Assembly: GCA_020443345.1 (NCBI GenBank)
Contig: JAGRIH010000045.1
Coordinates: forward strand, 1-45,436
Source: Halioglobus sp.
GTDB taxonomy: Bacteria > Pseudomonadota > Gammaproteobacteria > Pseudomonadales > Halieaceae
Length of the DNA stretch: 45,436 nucleotides
Direction of reading: 5' to 3'
Shown here: piece after piece, positions 7,191-15,148 of the stretch
How positions within the stretch are numbered: position 1 is the first letter of the stretch
How the letters are laid out: every line of letters begins with the position of its first letter
Position numbers and translations under genes: made by a program
Notes under the pieces: model-generated
What the model saw: the letters and a program-made list of their open reading frames with translations, nothing else
Database searches by the model: none
What the model was told of the DNA's origin: nothing

Positions 7191-9298
7191 TGGCGGGCGA
7201 CGACGAACACAGGGACCGGCGCGATGGGCAGCGCCAGAGCCCGGGCACTCGGCCGCTGAGCATAGAGCCCAGCGCGTTTCAGCCACTGGATCGCGCCAGC
7301 CCGGCACGCCGCCAAACCATGCGGCCCGGCCGCTGGCTGCTGCCCCTGTGCGCACTGGTGTTCGTGCTGGTGATGGCCTTTTTGCTCAGCGCGCGGTCCC
7401 TGCAGATCGTGGTCGATGCGCAGGCCCCGGCGCAGGTCTCGGTGAGCGGCCTGGCCCTCCCCTTCGGCGAGCGCTACCTGCTGCGGCCGGGCAGCTACAC
7501 GGTGCGCGTGACGGCGCCGGGCTACCACCCGCTGCGCACTGCAGTGCAGGTCGACGGGCGCGACAGCCAGACCCTCGAGGTGGTCCTGCAGGCCCTGCCG
7601 GGACGGTTGCAAATCGACAGCGCGCCGCCCGGTGCCAGCGTCAGCCTGGACGGCACCCCGGTGGGCACCACGCCGCTGCGCGATGTCGAGGTGGCAGCCG
7701 GCGAGCACACCCTGCTGCTGCAGGCACCGCGCTACCGGGCGCTGCAGCGGGCGCTGCAGGTCAGCGGGCGGGGCCTCGAGCAGTCACTGCAACTGGCACT
7801 GGAGCCCGCCTGGGCCGAGGTGACCGTGGACAGCACGCCCGCGGGAGCCACCGTCCTGCTGGACGGAGAGCGCGCCGGCAGCACACCGGCCACGCTGCAA
7901 ATACTCCAGGGCGAACACCAGCTCATCCTGCAGCAGCCCGGTTTCGCCGACTGGCAGACGGCCCTGACTACCGTGGCCGGACAGGCACAGGATCTGGGGC
8001 AGGTGCAGCTGCAACCGGCTACAGGCTCCCTGGAGCTGGCCAGCGTACCGACCGGCGCCAACGTCACCCTGGACGGGGAATTTCAGGGCCAGACGCCACT
8101 GCGGCTGGAACTGACGCCGGACCGCCCGCACCAGCTCGCGGTATCCAAGCCCGGTTACCGGCGCCACACCAGCGAAGTGCAACTGCCCGCCGCCGGCACC
8201 GACCAGCGCAGCGTCACCCTTGAGGCGCGGCTGGGCGAGGTGCGGTTCGAAATCCAGCCGCAGGACGCCACCCTGCGCATTGACGGTCGCCCGCGCGGCA
8301 GCGGCAGCCAGACCCTCGCCCTGCCCGCCTATGAGCACACGGTGGAGGTGAGCCTGCCGGGATACGCCACCGTCAGGCGCCGGGTGACCCCGCGCCCCGG
8401 ATTGCAACAGCGGGTGGCGGTGACGCTGGTGACCGAACGGGCTGCGCGCATGGCGCGCATTAACCCAGAGATCACCACGTCCCTGGGGCAGACCCTGCTG
8501 CTGTTCAGGCCCGCCGAGTCGGAACTGGCCGACTTCACTATGGGCGCCTCGCGCAGGGAACCGGGACGACGCGCCAACGAGGTGCTGCACCCGGTGTCAC
8601 TGCGCCGCATGTTCTACCTGCAGACCACCGAGGTCACCAACGCCCAGTTCCGCCAGTTCCAGGCGGCGCACAACTCCGGCCAGGTGGACGGCAACAGCCT
8701 CAATCGCGAGCACCAGCCGGCGGTGCAGGTCAGCTGGCAGCAGGCTGCGGCCTTCTGCAACTGGCTGAGCCGGCGCGAGGGCCTGCCGCCGTTCTACGAA
8801 CAGGTCGACGGTATCGTCACCGGCTTCAATCCCGAGGCCACCGGCTACCGCCTGCCCACTGAGGCGGAGTGGGCCTGGGCCGCGCGCGCCGACGGCGGGA
8901 AACTGCTCAAATTTCCCTGGGGCGAGCACTATCCGCCCACCGCGGCGGTGGAAAACTATGCGGACCAGAACTCGGCCCGCGTCACTGGTCGCATTCTCAG
9001 CGGCTACACCGACGGGCACATCGTCACTGCCCCGGTGGCCTCCTTCGAACCCAACCACAAGGGCCTGTACGACATGGGCGGCAACGTGGCAGAGTGGGTG
9101 CACGATGTCTACGGTATCCCCCCGACCAATGGCGCCACGCAGGTGGACCCCCTGGGGCCGCCGAGCGGCGACAACTATGTGGTGCGCGGCGCCGGCTGGG
9201 CGCACAGCAGGATTGCGGAGCTGCGCCTGTCGTATCGCGACTACGGGCAGGCCGGGCGGGATGACGTGGGCTTTCGATTGGCACGTTATGCGGAGTAA
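7190..9298 (+). CDS. membrane-anchored PEGA-repeat protein with FGE/SUMF1-fold domain
   Basis: The 702-residue product starts at the ATG overlapping the preceding TAA by one base. A polar N-tail is followed by one membrane helix at about 49-67. About five PEGA-type beta repeats then span residues 70-425, each with a variant of P-x-GA-x-V-x-LDG and G-E/H-HTLLL-x-x-PGY. The final domain (about 430-700) is of the formylglycine-generating-enzyme/sulfatase-modifying type: TTEVTNAQF, QVSWQQAAAFCNWLS, GYRLPTEAEWAWAAR, DMGGNVAEWV and the ending VGFRLAR. The paired catalytic cysteines expected near the C-terminal RGGSW...CR region are missing. Here it reads VVRGAGWAHSRIAELRLSYR. The domain is therefore more likely a binding fold than an oxidase. 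The topology puts both parts in the periplasm. Confidence 0.85.
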   Translation: MAGDDEHRDRRDGQRQSPGTRPLSIEPSAFQPLDRASPARRQTMRPGRWLLPLCALVFVLVMAFLLSARSLQIVVDAQAPAQVSVSGLALPFGERYLLRPGSYTVRVTAPGYHPLRTAVQVDGRDSQTLEVVLQALPGRLQIDSAPPGASVSLDGTPVGTTPLRDVEVAAGEHTLLLQAPRYRALQRALQVSGRGLEQSLQLALEPAWAEVTVDSTPAGATVLLDGERAGSTPATLQILQGEHQLILQQPGFADWQTALTTVAGQAQDLGQVQLQPATGSLELASVPTGANVTLDGEFQGQTPLRLELTPDRPHQLAVSKPGYRRHTSEVQLPAAGTDQRSVTLEARLGEVRFEIQPQDATLRIDGRPRGSGSQTLALPAYEHTVEVSLPGYATVRRRVTPRPGLQQRVAVTLVTERAARMARINPEITTSLGQTLLLFRPAESELADFTMGASRREPGRRANEVLHPVSLRRMFYLQTTEVTNAQFRQFQAAHNSGQVDGNSLNREHQPAVQVSWQQAAAFCNWLSRREGLPPFYEQVDGIVTGFNPEATGYRLPTEAEWAWAARADGGKLLKFPWGEHYPPTAAVENYADQNSARVTGRILSGYTDGHIVTAPVASFEPNHKGLYDMGGNVAEWVHDVYGIPPTNGATQVDPLGPPSGDNYVVRGAGWAHSRIAELRLSYRDYGQAGRDDVGFRLARYAE

Positions 9299-9301
9299 AC
9301 G

Positions 9302-9577
9302 ATGAACACCACAGGATGGCGGGCGGCGCTGCTGGCCGCGGCACTGCTGACCTGCCCGGTACTGTCGGCACAACCACCGGCGGGCGCTGCAGAGCCGCGC
9401 GGTGAGCCACAGGATGACACCGCCAACCAGGGCGTCGCGTCGAGCGCGGCTCCGGCAACCGCGCCCGATGGCGACAGCGCCAGGCCGTCACCGCGCCGTG
9501 AGGATTCGCCCTTTGACTACCGGGCCTCCGAGCAGATTTCCGAGGATTTATCAGTCTCCTTTCCAGTGGACATTTAA
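9302..9577 (+). CDS. small exported protein with distinctive C-terminal tail
   Basis: A 91-residue product starts 4 bases after the preceding stop codon. It has a signal peptide (about 23 residues, WRAALLAAALLTCPVLSAQ) and then a disordered Ala/Pro/Asp-rich segment. It ends in a well-ordered-looking tail, FDYRASEQISEDLSVSFPVD plus a final Ile. The contrast between the degenerate middle and the specific tail suggests that the last 20 residues are a binding peptide for another cluster protein. I know of no function. The gene sits between the PEGA/FGE protein and the proton channel and reads in the same direction. Confidence 0.7.
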   Translation: MNTTGWRAALLAAALLTCPVLSAQPPAGAAEPRGEPQDDTANQGVASSAAPATAPDGDSARPSPRREDSPFDYRASEQISEDLSVSFPVDI

Positions 9578-9641
9578 TCGATACCCGAATGACTGGTGAC
9601 TTTTTTAACATGCTGCTCAACACCACTGCCAGGACCCGCCC

Positions 9642-10439
9642 ATGAAGCACCGACTGTCGTCCGAGTTTATCTACCAGTTGTTCGCGCTGCTGCTCGCCGT
9701 GATTGTGGTGCACGCGATTTATGTCGGGGTCATCCGGCCCAGCGCCGACGCACAGATCCAGCGCGAGATGGCGCTGCAGGCGGCGGGCGGGGATTTCGTG
9801 CCCGAGCGCAGCTTTGCCGTGGTGATTCGCGATTTCGAACAGGAGGCCTGCTTCATCCTGCTGCTCTGGGCGCTGGCCATCATGGGCTACAAGGCGCGCT
9901 GCACCCTGCGCGAGCAGGAGCTGCTGCAGCGGCGCCTGCTGGAGATTCCCGAGGGCACCAGCGTGCTGCCGCAGGACGCGCGCGAATACAGCCGCTCGCT
10001 CGAGGCCCTGCCCGAGCCGGAGCAGGATCTGCTGCTGCCGCGCACCCTGCTGTCCGCGCTGCAGCGCTTCGCCACCACCGGCAGCATCCAGGCCGTGTCC
10101 GATACCATCAAGGAGAGCTGCGAGGTGGAATCGGAGCGACTGGATTCAGAGCTGTCGATGGTGCGCTATATCGCCTGGGCTATCCCGTCCATCGGATTCA
10201 TCGGCACCGTGCGCGGTATCGGAGCGGCGTTGGGGCAGGCCTACAAGGCAGTGGAGGGCGATATTTCCGGGGTGACCGTGAGCCTGGGCGTGGCTTTCAA
10301 CAGCACCTTCGTGGCGCTGGTGCTCAGTATCGTGATCATGTTCTGCCTGCACCAGCTACAGTTATCCCAGGAGCGCCTGGTGCTGGACTGCCAGCGCTAT
10401 GCCGACCAGCGCCTGCTGCGGCACCTGGTGGCCCATTGA
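9642..10439 (+). CDS. MotA/TolQ/ExbB-family proton channel
   Basis: The product has 265 residues. Members of this family form the pentameric inner-membrane ring that couples proton flow to movement of ExbD/TolR/MotB-type subunits. Four membrane helices are visible: about 11-32 (YQLFALLLAVIVVHAIYVGV), 66-84 (ACFILLLWALAIMGY), 170-195 and 212-240. A cytoplasmic loop of about 85 charged residues lies between helices 2 and 3. The family signature falls in helix 3 (RYIAWAIPSIGFIGTVRGIG) and helix 4 (VSLGVAFNSTFVALVLSIVI), with the small-residue/Thr pattern that lines the proton path. No ExbD or TolR gene of standard form is nearby. The VWA genes 11728-13823 are the only candidates for the partner subunit. 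Confidence 0.88.
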   Translation: MKHRLSSEFIYQLFALLLAVIVVHAIYVGVIRPSADAQIQREMALQAAGGDFVPERSFAVVIRDFEQEACFILLLWALAIMGYKARCTLREQELLQRRLLEIPEGTSVLPQDAREYSRSLEALPEPEQDLLLPRTLLSALQRFATTGSIQAVSDTIKESCEVESERLDSELSMVRYIAWAIPSIGFIGTVRGIGAALGQAYKAVEGDISGVTVSLGVAFNSTFVALVLSIVIMFCLHQLQLSQERLVLDCQRYADQRLLRHLVAH

Positions 10440-10458
10440 ACCGCACTGGCGCGCACCG

Positions 10459-11715
10459 ATGAACATCACCTGCCTCGACATCTGCGACAGCAACCTGCAG
10501 CTGTGGCATCGCGACACCCACCTGCAGAGCCCCGGCTACGCCCTGCTGGAGGGTGCGGAATACCGTTTCGGCACAGCGGCACGGGCTGCGGCCCGACTGC
10601 AGCCGCGCAATATCAATACCCGCTACTGGTGGCAGCTGAGCACCGAGACATTGCAGCCGGCGCTGGGGCCGGCGCGCCACACCGCCGATCTGGTGCACGC
10701 TCACCTGCAGGTCCTGCACCGCGAGGCGGGGCAGCCGCAGGAGATACTGCTGGCCGTGTCCGGCAGCATGCAGCGCGAGCAACTGGCACTGCTGCTGGGC
10801 ATCGTACAGCAGTGCCCCTTTGACGCCGTGGGGCTGGTGCACCGCAGCGTGGCGCTGGGCAGCCTGTTCGGCGACGCCGAGCGGGTGTTCCACCTGGAGG
10901 TGCAACTGCACCAGGCCCTCGTGTCGGAGCTCAGGCGCGTCGGCGGGCACATGCAGCTGCACCACAGCACACCGCTGCCCGGCTGCGGCTTGCTGCAACT
11001 GCAGGAGCGCCTGGTGGAACTGATCGCCGGCGCCTTCATTCGCCAGACCCGCTTCGATCCGCGGCGCAAGGCCGCCACCGAGCAGCAGCTCTACGACGCC
11101 CTGCCCGCCGGCCTGCGCGCACTGGGCAGCGCCGTTGAAACCAATATCGAAGTCAACGGCTACCGCGCACGCGTCGGCGCCAGCGAACTGCACAGTGCCG
11201 CACAGCACCTGTTTGACAGCGCCGGGCGGGCTACCGGGGCGCTGCACAGTGCGAACCGGTTGGTGGCCGACCCGCTGGTGGGCCTGCTGCCGGGGCTGTC
11301 CCAATATTTTCCAGATATCGAACTGCTGAGCGCAGACAGCCTGCCGCGGGCGCTGCGCCGGCACGAGGCGCAACTGGTGCAGCGCGAGCAGGCGCTGAAC
11401 TTCGTCACCACGCTGCCCTGCTCTCCGCACCGCACCCCGGCCACGGCGGCGGCCGCAACGCCAGCGCCGCGCGCGCAGCGGCTGGCCACGCACCTGCTGC
11501 GCGGCGCCCTGGCGCGCCCCCTGGGCGCCGCGGGCGCCGCGGTGCAGCCCGGATGGGAGCTGCGCCGTGCAGACGCGGGCTGGACCCTGCACGGCAGCGG
11601 CGCGACAGCGCAGGTAAATGGCGTCGACTACCGCCCGGGGCAGGTGCTGGCCTGCGGCGACCGCATCAGCATTGCCGGCGAAACCCCGATCGTGCTGATC
11701 CGGGTCGAGGATTAG
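10459..11715 (+). CDS. cytoplasmic protein, possible actin/Hsp70-like fold with FHA-like C-terminus
   Basis: The 418-residue product starts at the ATG 20 bases after the channel gene. There is no signal peptide or membrane helix, so it should be cytoplasmic. The N-terminus (MNITCLDICDSNLQLW), the segment EILLAVSGSM and the middle part (about 160-290) recall the layout of actin/Hsp70-type ATPases. The Gly-rich phosphate loops are poorly kept, so nucleotide binding is doubtful. After an Ala/Pro linker, the last 60 residues form a beta-rich module (GWTLHGSGATAQVNGVDYRP, then GDRISI) like an FHA or FHA-related domain. A cytoplasmic adaptor that docks on the large loop of the proton channel would fit its position. 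The fold call is tentative. Confidence 0.55.
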   Translation: MNITCLDICDSNLQLWHRDTHLQSPGYALLEGAEYRFGTAARAAARLQPRNINTRYWWQLSTETLQPALGPARHTADLVHAHLQVLHREAGQPQEILLAVSGSMQREQLALLLGIVQQCPFDAVGLVHRSVALGSLFGDAERVFHLEVQLHQALVSELRRVGGHMQLHHSTPLPGCGLLQLQERLVELIAGAFIRQTRFDPRRKAATEQQLYDALPAGLRALGSAVETNIEVNGYRARVGASELHSAAQHLFDSAGRATGALHSANRLVADPLVGLLPGLSQYFPDIELLSADSLPRALRRHEAQLVQREQALNFVTTLPCSPHRTPATAAAATPAPRAQRLATHLLRGALARPLGAAGAAVQPGWELRRADAGWTLHGSGATAQVNGVDYRPGQVLACGDRISIAGETPIVLIRVED

Positions 11716-11727
11716 GGTCGCGCCGCG

Positions 11728-12819
11728 ATGGCCAGGAAGAAGCGCAACTTCAGCACCTTCAACCTGAGTTTCCTGGACATCATGTCCTGCGGTTTCGGGG
11801 CGGTGGTGCTGGTGTTTCTGATCATCGACCACTCCATCGAGGTGCGCTCGCAGGAACTCAATGCCGACCTGTTGTCCGAGGTCAACCTGCTGCAGGAGGA
11901 CATCACCGAGGGCGAGGCGGGCCTGGTGCGGCTGCGCAATACCCTGTCCGAGGTGGACCTGCAGATCGTCGAGGCGCAGGGACTGGCCACGCGCATTTCC
12001 CGGGAAAAAGAGGAGTACGAGGCGCAAATCGACGACCTGCGACGGGAGGGCCTGACCGAGCGCTCCGCGATCGACGCACTGCAAGCCGAAATCCAGTCGC
12101 TGGAAGACGAGGTAAAGAAGCTGCGCGAGGCCAGCCAGCGCGAACAGGGCACCAGCGCGCGCAGCTTTATCGGCGAGGGCAACCGGCAGTACCTGACCGG
12201 GCTCAACCTGGGGGGCCGCCACATTGCCATCTTGCTGGACACCTCAGCCAGCATGCTGGCGGACAAGCTGGTCAATATCATCCGCCTGCGCAATATGGAC
12301 GGCGCCATCCAGCGCGAGGCAGGCAAGTGGCAGCAGGCGCTGGACACCGTGGACTGGCTCACCGCGCAACTGCCGGTGGGCAGTGAATACCAGGTGTTCA
12401 CTTTCAACACACAGGCCGCCACCGCGCTGCCCGACACCGCCGGCAAATGGCTGGAGGTGGCCGATCAGGCGCAGCTGGAGAAAATTTCGCGACAACTGCG
12501 CACCGTCACTCCCGCCGGCGGCACCAGCCTGGTCAGTGCCTTTGCGGCGCTGCGCGGGCTGTCGCCGGCGCCGGACAATATTTTTCTCATCACCGACGGC
12601 CTGCCCACCCAGGGTACGACGCCGCCCAAAGGCAGCAAGGTCAGCGGAGCGGCCCGGCAGAAACTGTTTCGCCAGGCGGTGCAGGCGCTGCCGCCCGGGG
12701 TGCCGGTGAATATCATTCTGGCACCGATGGAGGGCGATCCCATGGCGGCCGCCGAGTTCTGGCAACTGGCCCAGGCCAGCCGCGGCACCCTGCTCAGCCC
12801 GTCGCGGGACTGGCCCTGA
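11728..12819 (+). CDS. VWA protein with ExbD-like N-terminal membrane helix (first of a pair)
   Basis: The product has 363 residues. A basic start (MARKKR) is followed by one membrane helix at about 13-33 (LSFLDIMSCGFGAVVLVFLI). Asp17 sits near the cytoplasmic end, as does the proton-binding Asp in ExbD, TolR and MotB. Residues 35-140 are a charged, heptad-like coiled coil (EEYEAQIDDLRREGLTERSA). A von Willebrand A domain follows, with a full MIDAS metal site: D171-T-S-A-S, the Thr of TPAGGTSL, and the Asp of FLITDGLP. Topology should put the VWA domain in the periplasm. The next gene is a paralogue with the same plan, starting on the last base of this stop codon. A paired B-type subunit for the proton channel is my inference. 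Confidence 0.85.
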   Translation: MARKKRNFSTFNLSFLDIMSCGFGAVVLVFLIIDHSIEVRSQELNADLLSEVNLLQEDITEGEAGLVRLRNTLSEVDLQIVEAQGLATRISREKEEYEAQIDDLRREGLTERSAIDALQAEIQSLEDEVKKLREASQREQGTSARSFIGEGNRQYLTGLNLGGRHIAILLDTSASMLADKLVNIIRLRNMDGAIQREAGKWQQALDTVDWLTAQLPVGSEYQVFTFNTQAATALPDTAGKWLEVADQAQLEKISRQLRTVTPAGGTSLVSAFAALRGLSPAPDNIFLITDGLPTQGTTPPKGSKVSGAARQKLFRQAVQALPPGVPVNIILAPMEGDPMAAAEFWQLAQASRGTLLSPSRDWP

Positions 12820-13823
12820 TGACGCGGCGCCGCAACCGGGCTCCCGAGGAGTTCTCCCTGTCCTTCCTGGACGTGATCTGCTGCGGTTTCGGTGCCGTCA
12901 TCCTGCTGCTGATGATCACCAAGACTGTGCAGCCGCAGATTATCGAGGCCTCCGCGGTCAACCTGCAGGGCAGGGTGGCCGCCCTGCAGGAACAGCTGTT
13001 CGAGATTCGCGGTGACACCCGTGTGCTCAATCGCGACCTGAACGCCAAACACGAACAACTGTCTGACTACGAGCAGCGCATCGCGATTCTGCGCGGGCAG
13101 TTGGCCAGCGCCAGGTCACGCTACGACAGCACCCAGGTACAGACCAACACCAACGATGTGGTCGCCGGGCAACTGGCCGTGGCCAGGCAGCAGCTGACAG
13201 AGGAAATGCAGCGCCTGCTGGGTTCGCAGCACCAGTCGCAGAACAGCCTGATCGGCGGCATACCGGTGGACAGCGAGTACATCATTTTCGTGATCGACAC
13301 CTCGGGCTCGATGTTCTCCTATGCCTGGGAGCGCATGCTCGAGGAGTTGGAGGCGACCCTGAGTATCTACCCCGATGTCAAGGGTATACAGGTGCTCAAC
13401 GACATGGGCAATTACATGTTCAGCCGCTACCGCGGGCAGTGGATTCCGGACACGCCGGGGCGCCGCCAGGTGATCATGCAGAACCTGCGCAACTGGAACG
13501 TGTTCAGCAACTCCAGCCCGGTGGAGGGCATCACCCAGGCCATCCGCACGTTTTACGATCCCGGCAAGAAAATCAGTATTTTCGTGTTCGGCGACGAGTT
13601 TACCGGCGAATCCATCACCCAGGTGGTCGACACGGTCGACCGCATCAACCGCGAGGATGCGCAGGGCAATCGCCTGGTGCGCATCCACGCCGTCGGTTTT
13701 CCCGTACAATTCATCCGGGCGCCCCACCTGCAGACCACGGGGATACGCTTTGCCACCCTGATGCGGGAGCTCACCTATCGCAACGGAGGTACCTTTGTCG
13801 GGCTCAATGATTTTCGCCCCTGA
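12819..13823 (+). CDS. VWA protein with ExbD-like N-terminal membrane helix (second of a pair)
   Basis: The 334-residue product starts at the ATG overlapping the previous TGA by one base. Its N-terminus repeats the layout of the preceding protein: basic start MTRRRNR, then LSFLDVICCGFGAVILLLMI at about 14-33 with Asp18 in the equivalent position. A coiled coil covers about 45-130. The VWA domain has D160-T-S-G-S and the later acidic residue in FVFGDEF. The middle MIDAS position seems to be Ser (FSNSSPVEG) rather than Thr. Apart from the helix motif the two VWA proteins are quite different in sequence, which favours a hetero-pair rather than a recent duplication. Its last 29 bases encode the start of the next lipoprotein in another frame. 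Confidence 0.85.
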   Translation: MTRRRNRAPEEFSLSFLDVICCGFGAVILLLMITKTVQPQIIEASAVNLQGRVAALQEQLFEIRGDTRVLNRDLNAKHEQLSDYEQRIAILRGQLASARSRYDSTQVQTNTNDVVAGQLAVARQQLTEEMQRLLGSQHQSQNSLIGGIPVDSEYIIFVIDTSGSMFSYAWERMLEELEATLSIYPDVKGIQVLNDMGNYMFSRYRGQWIPDTPGRRQVIMQNLRNWNVFSNSSPVEGITQAIRTFYDPGKKISIFVFGDEFTGESITQVVDTVDRINREDAQGNRLVRIHAVGFPVQFIRAPHLQTTGIRFATLMRELTYRNGGTFVGLNDFRP

Positions 13824-14469
13824 CTGGCGCCGCGCACTGGTGGTGCTGGGCGCACTGGCACTGCTGGCGGGCTGTGGGCCGACCGAAGTGGTGGTAAAAG
13901 GCAGTTTTCCGCCGCCGCTGCTGGAGCCCCTGCCGCTGACGCTGGGCGTGTGGTATGGAGACGACTTCGCGCACCACGAGTTCTCGGACGAGGCGACCGG
14001 CCGCTCCGGCTCCAGTTGGGTGGTCAAATCCGGCGAAGCCCAGGTACAGATGTGGGACACGCTGCTGACCGGCATGTTCGACCGTCTGGTGCACCTGGAC
14101 GACAGGCCGGGGCCAGGCCAGGTGACCCCGGTGGTGGACGCGGTACTGATACCCCACGTCGATGAATTGCAGTACGCTATACCTGCGCACACCAATGTCA
14201 AGGTCTATGAGATCTGGATGCGCTACCGCTTTGAGCTGGTCACCACCGATGGCCAGCCCATCGCCGAATGGACCATGAGCGCCTACGGCAAAACGCCCAC
14301 GGCGTTCATGCAAAGTGACCAGGCCGCGGTCAACCTGGCGGCAGTCGTCGCACTGCGCGATGCCGGCGCCAACTTCGCCACCCTCTTCACGCGGGTGCCG
14401 GCGGTCCGGGACTGGCTGCAACACCGGCCGCAGCGAAGGCCGCGCCATGCCGCAGAGGTGCAACTATGA
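13795..14469 (+). CDS. uncharacterised lipoprotein, TTG start inside the VWA gene
   Basis: The product has 224 residues from TTG 13795. A GGAGGT Shine-Dalgarno at 13785-13790 stands at proper distance from this TTG and too far from the ATG at 13807, so I prefer the TTG. Either start gives a lipoprotein signal ending in LALLAGC, with Cys at residue 27 from the TTG start. The mature part is alpha/beta: PLPLTLGVWYGDDF, then PVVDAVLIPHVDELQYAIP, then YEIWMRYRFELVTTDGQPIA. It ends with a helix containing AAVVALRDAGANFATLF. The pattern resembles small outer-membrane lipoproteins that accompany transport systems, but I cannot name a family. It overlaps the VWA gene by 29 bp and the next lipoprotein gene by 4 bp. 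Confidence 0.8.
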   Translation: MSGSMIFAPDWRRALVVLGALALLAGCGPTEVVVKGSFPPPLLEPLPLTLGVWYGDDFAHHEFSDEATGRSGSSWVVKSGEAQVQMWDTLLTGMFDRLVHLDDRPGPGQVTPVVDAVLIPHVDELQYAIPAHTNVKVYEIWMRYRFELVTTDGQPIAEWTMSAYGKTPTAFMQSDQAAVNLAAVVALRDAGANFATLFTRVPAVRDWLQHRPQRRPRHAAEVQL

Positions 14470-15134
14470 ACCATACTCTACTGCGTTTGATCATCCCGGG
14501 GGTCTTTCTCACTCTGGCCACCGGCTGCGTCACCTCCACCGTGGACGAAATGGTGTTTGACGAGCCCAGCGAGGGCATCGGGGATGCCACCGTGGTCATC
14601 CTGGGGCGGCGACACGCCAGTGACTACGAAACCGAGCCGGATTTCATCGAGTGCGTGGGCAAACACATCGCCGCGCGCGACAAGTCCATCGAGGTCATCG
14701 GCGAGCTGGAATTCCTCAATGCACTGTATCCCTGGTTCGAGCCGCGCACCGCGCCGCTCAAACCGTCGGATATCGACAAACTGATGCTGCAGCGCCCGGT
14801 GGCGCAAAAGCTTACGGCACTGAAAACCGAATACCTGATCTGGATTGACGGTTCCACCGTGCGCAACGATTCCGCCGGCTCCATGGCCTGCGGCATCGGT
14901 CCCGGGGGCGGCGGCTGTTTCGGCTTTGGCACCTGGAGCAACGATGCCGACTACGAGGCGACGATCTGGGATTTCACCGACCGCGCCGAGGTGGGCCGGG
15001 TCAACACCAAGGCCACCGGCCAGTCGTACATGCCCGCAGTGGTGATACCCATCCCGATTATCGCACCGGTGCAGGGCACTGCCTGTGACGGCATCGGTGA
15101 ACAACTGCTGCAGTTCCTGTCCGGCCACTACTGA
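14466..15134 (+). CDS. uncharacterised lipoprotein
   Basis: The 222-residue product starts with ATGA overlapping the preceding stop. The signal sequence MNHTLLRLIIPGVFLTLATGC has a lipobox-like LATGC. The mature part opens with TVVILGRRHASDYETEPDF. It continues with a conserved-looking segment DFIECVGKHIAARDKSIEVI and then an extended region with two Cys and a Gly run near residues 140-156 (ACGIGPGGGGCFGFGTW). It ends with a hydrophobic strand VVIPIPIIAPVQGTACDGIG. Cysteines in the mature part suggest disulphides in the periplasm. No catalytic motif or named family is recognised. It is translationally coupled to the lipoprotein gene before it. Confidence 0.78.
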   Translation: MNHTLLRLIIPGVFLTLATGCVTSTVDEMVFDEPSEGIGDATVVILGRRHASDYETEPDFIECVGKHIAARDKSIEVIGELEFLNALYPWFEPRTAPLKPSDIDKLMLQRPVAQKLTALKTEYLIWIDGSTVRNDSAGSMACGIGPGGGGCFGFGTWSNDADYEATIWDFTDRAEVGRVNTKATGQSYMPAVVIPIPIIAPVQGTACDGIGEQLLQFLSGHY

Positions 15135-15148
15135 GCGCGGCATCCAGT

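Noticed and set aside
7190-9298. Functional formylglycine-generating enzyme for a sulfatase
   Set aside because: The catalytic Cys pair is missing and no sulfatase gene is in the window.
9642-10439. Flagellar stator MotA
   Set aside because: The fold family is shared, but length, loop and neighbours (no motB or flagellar genes) fit TolQ/ExbB-like channels better.
10336-12222. 628-residue minus-strand frame over the adaptor-like and VWA genes
   Set aside because: Antisense to genes with overlapping starts and clear domains. No ribosome site or recognisable protein.
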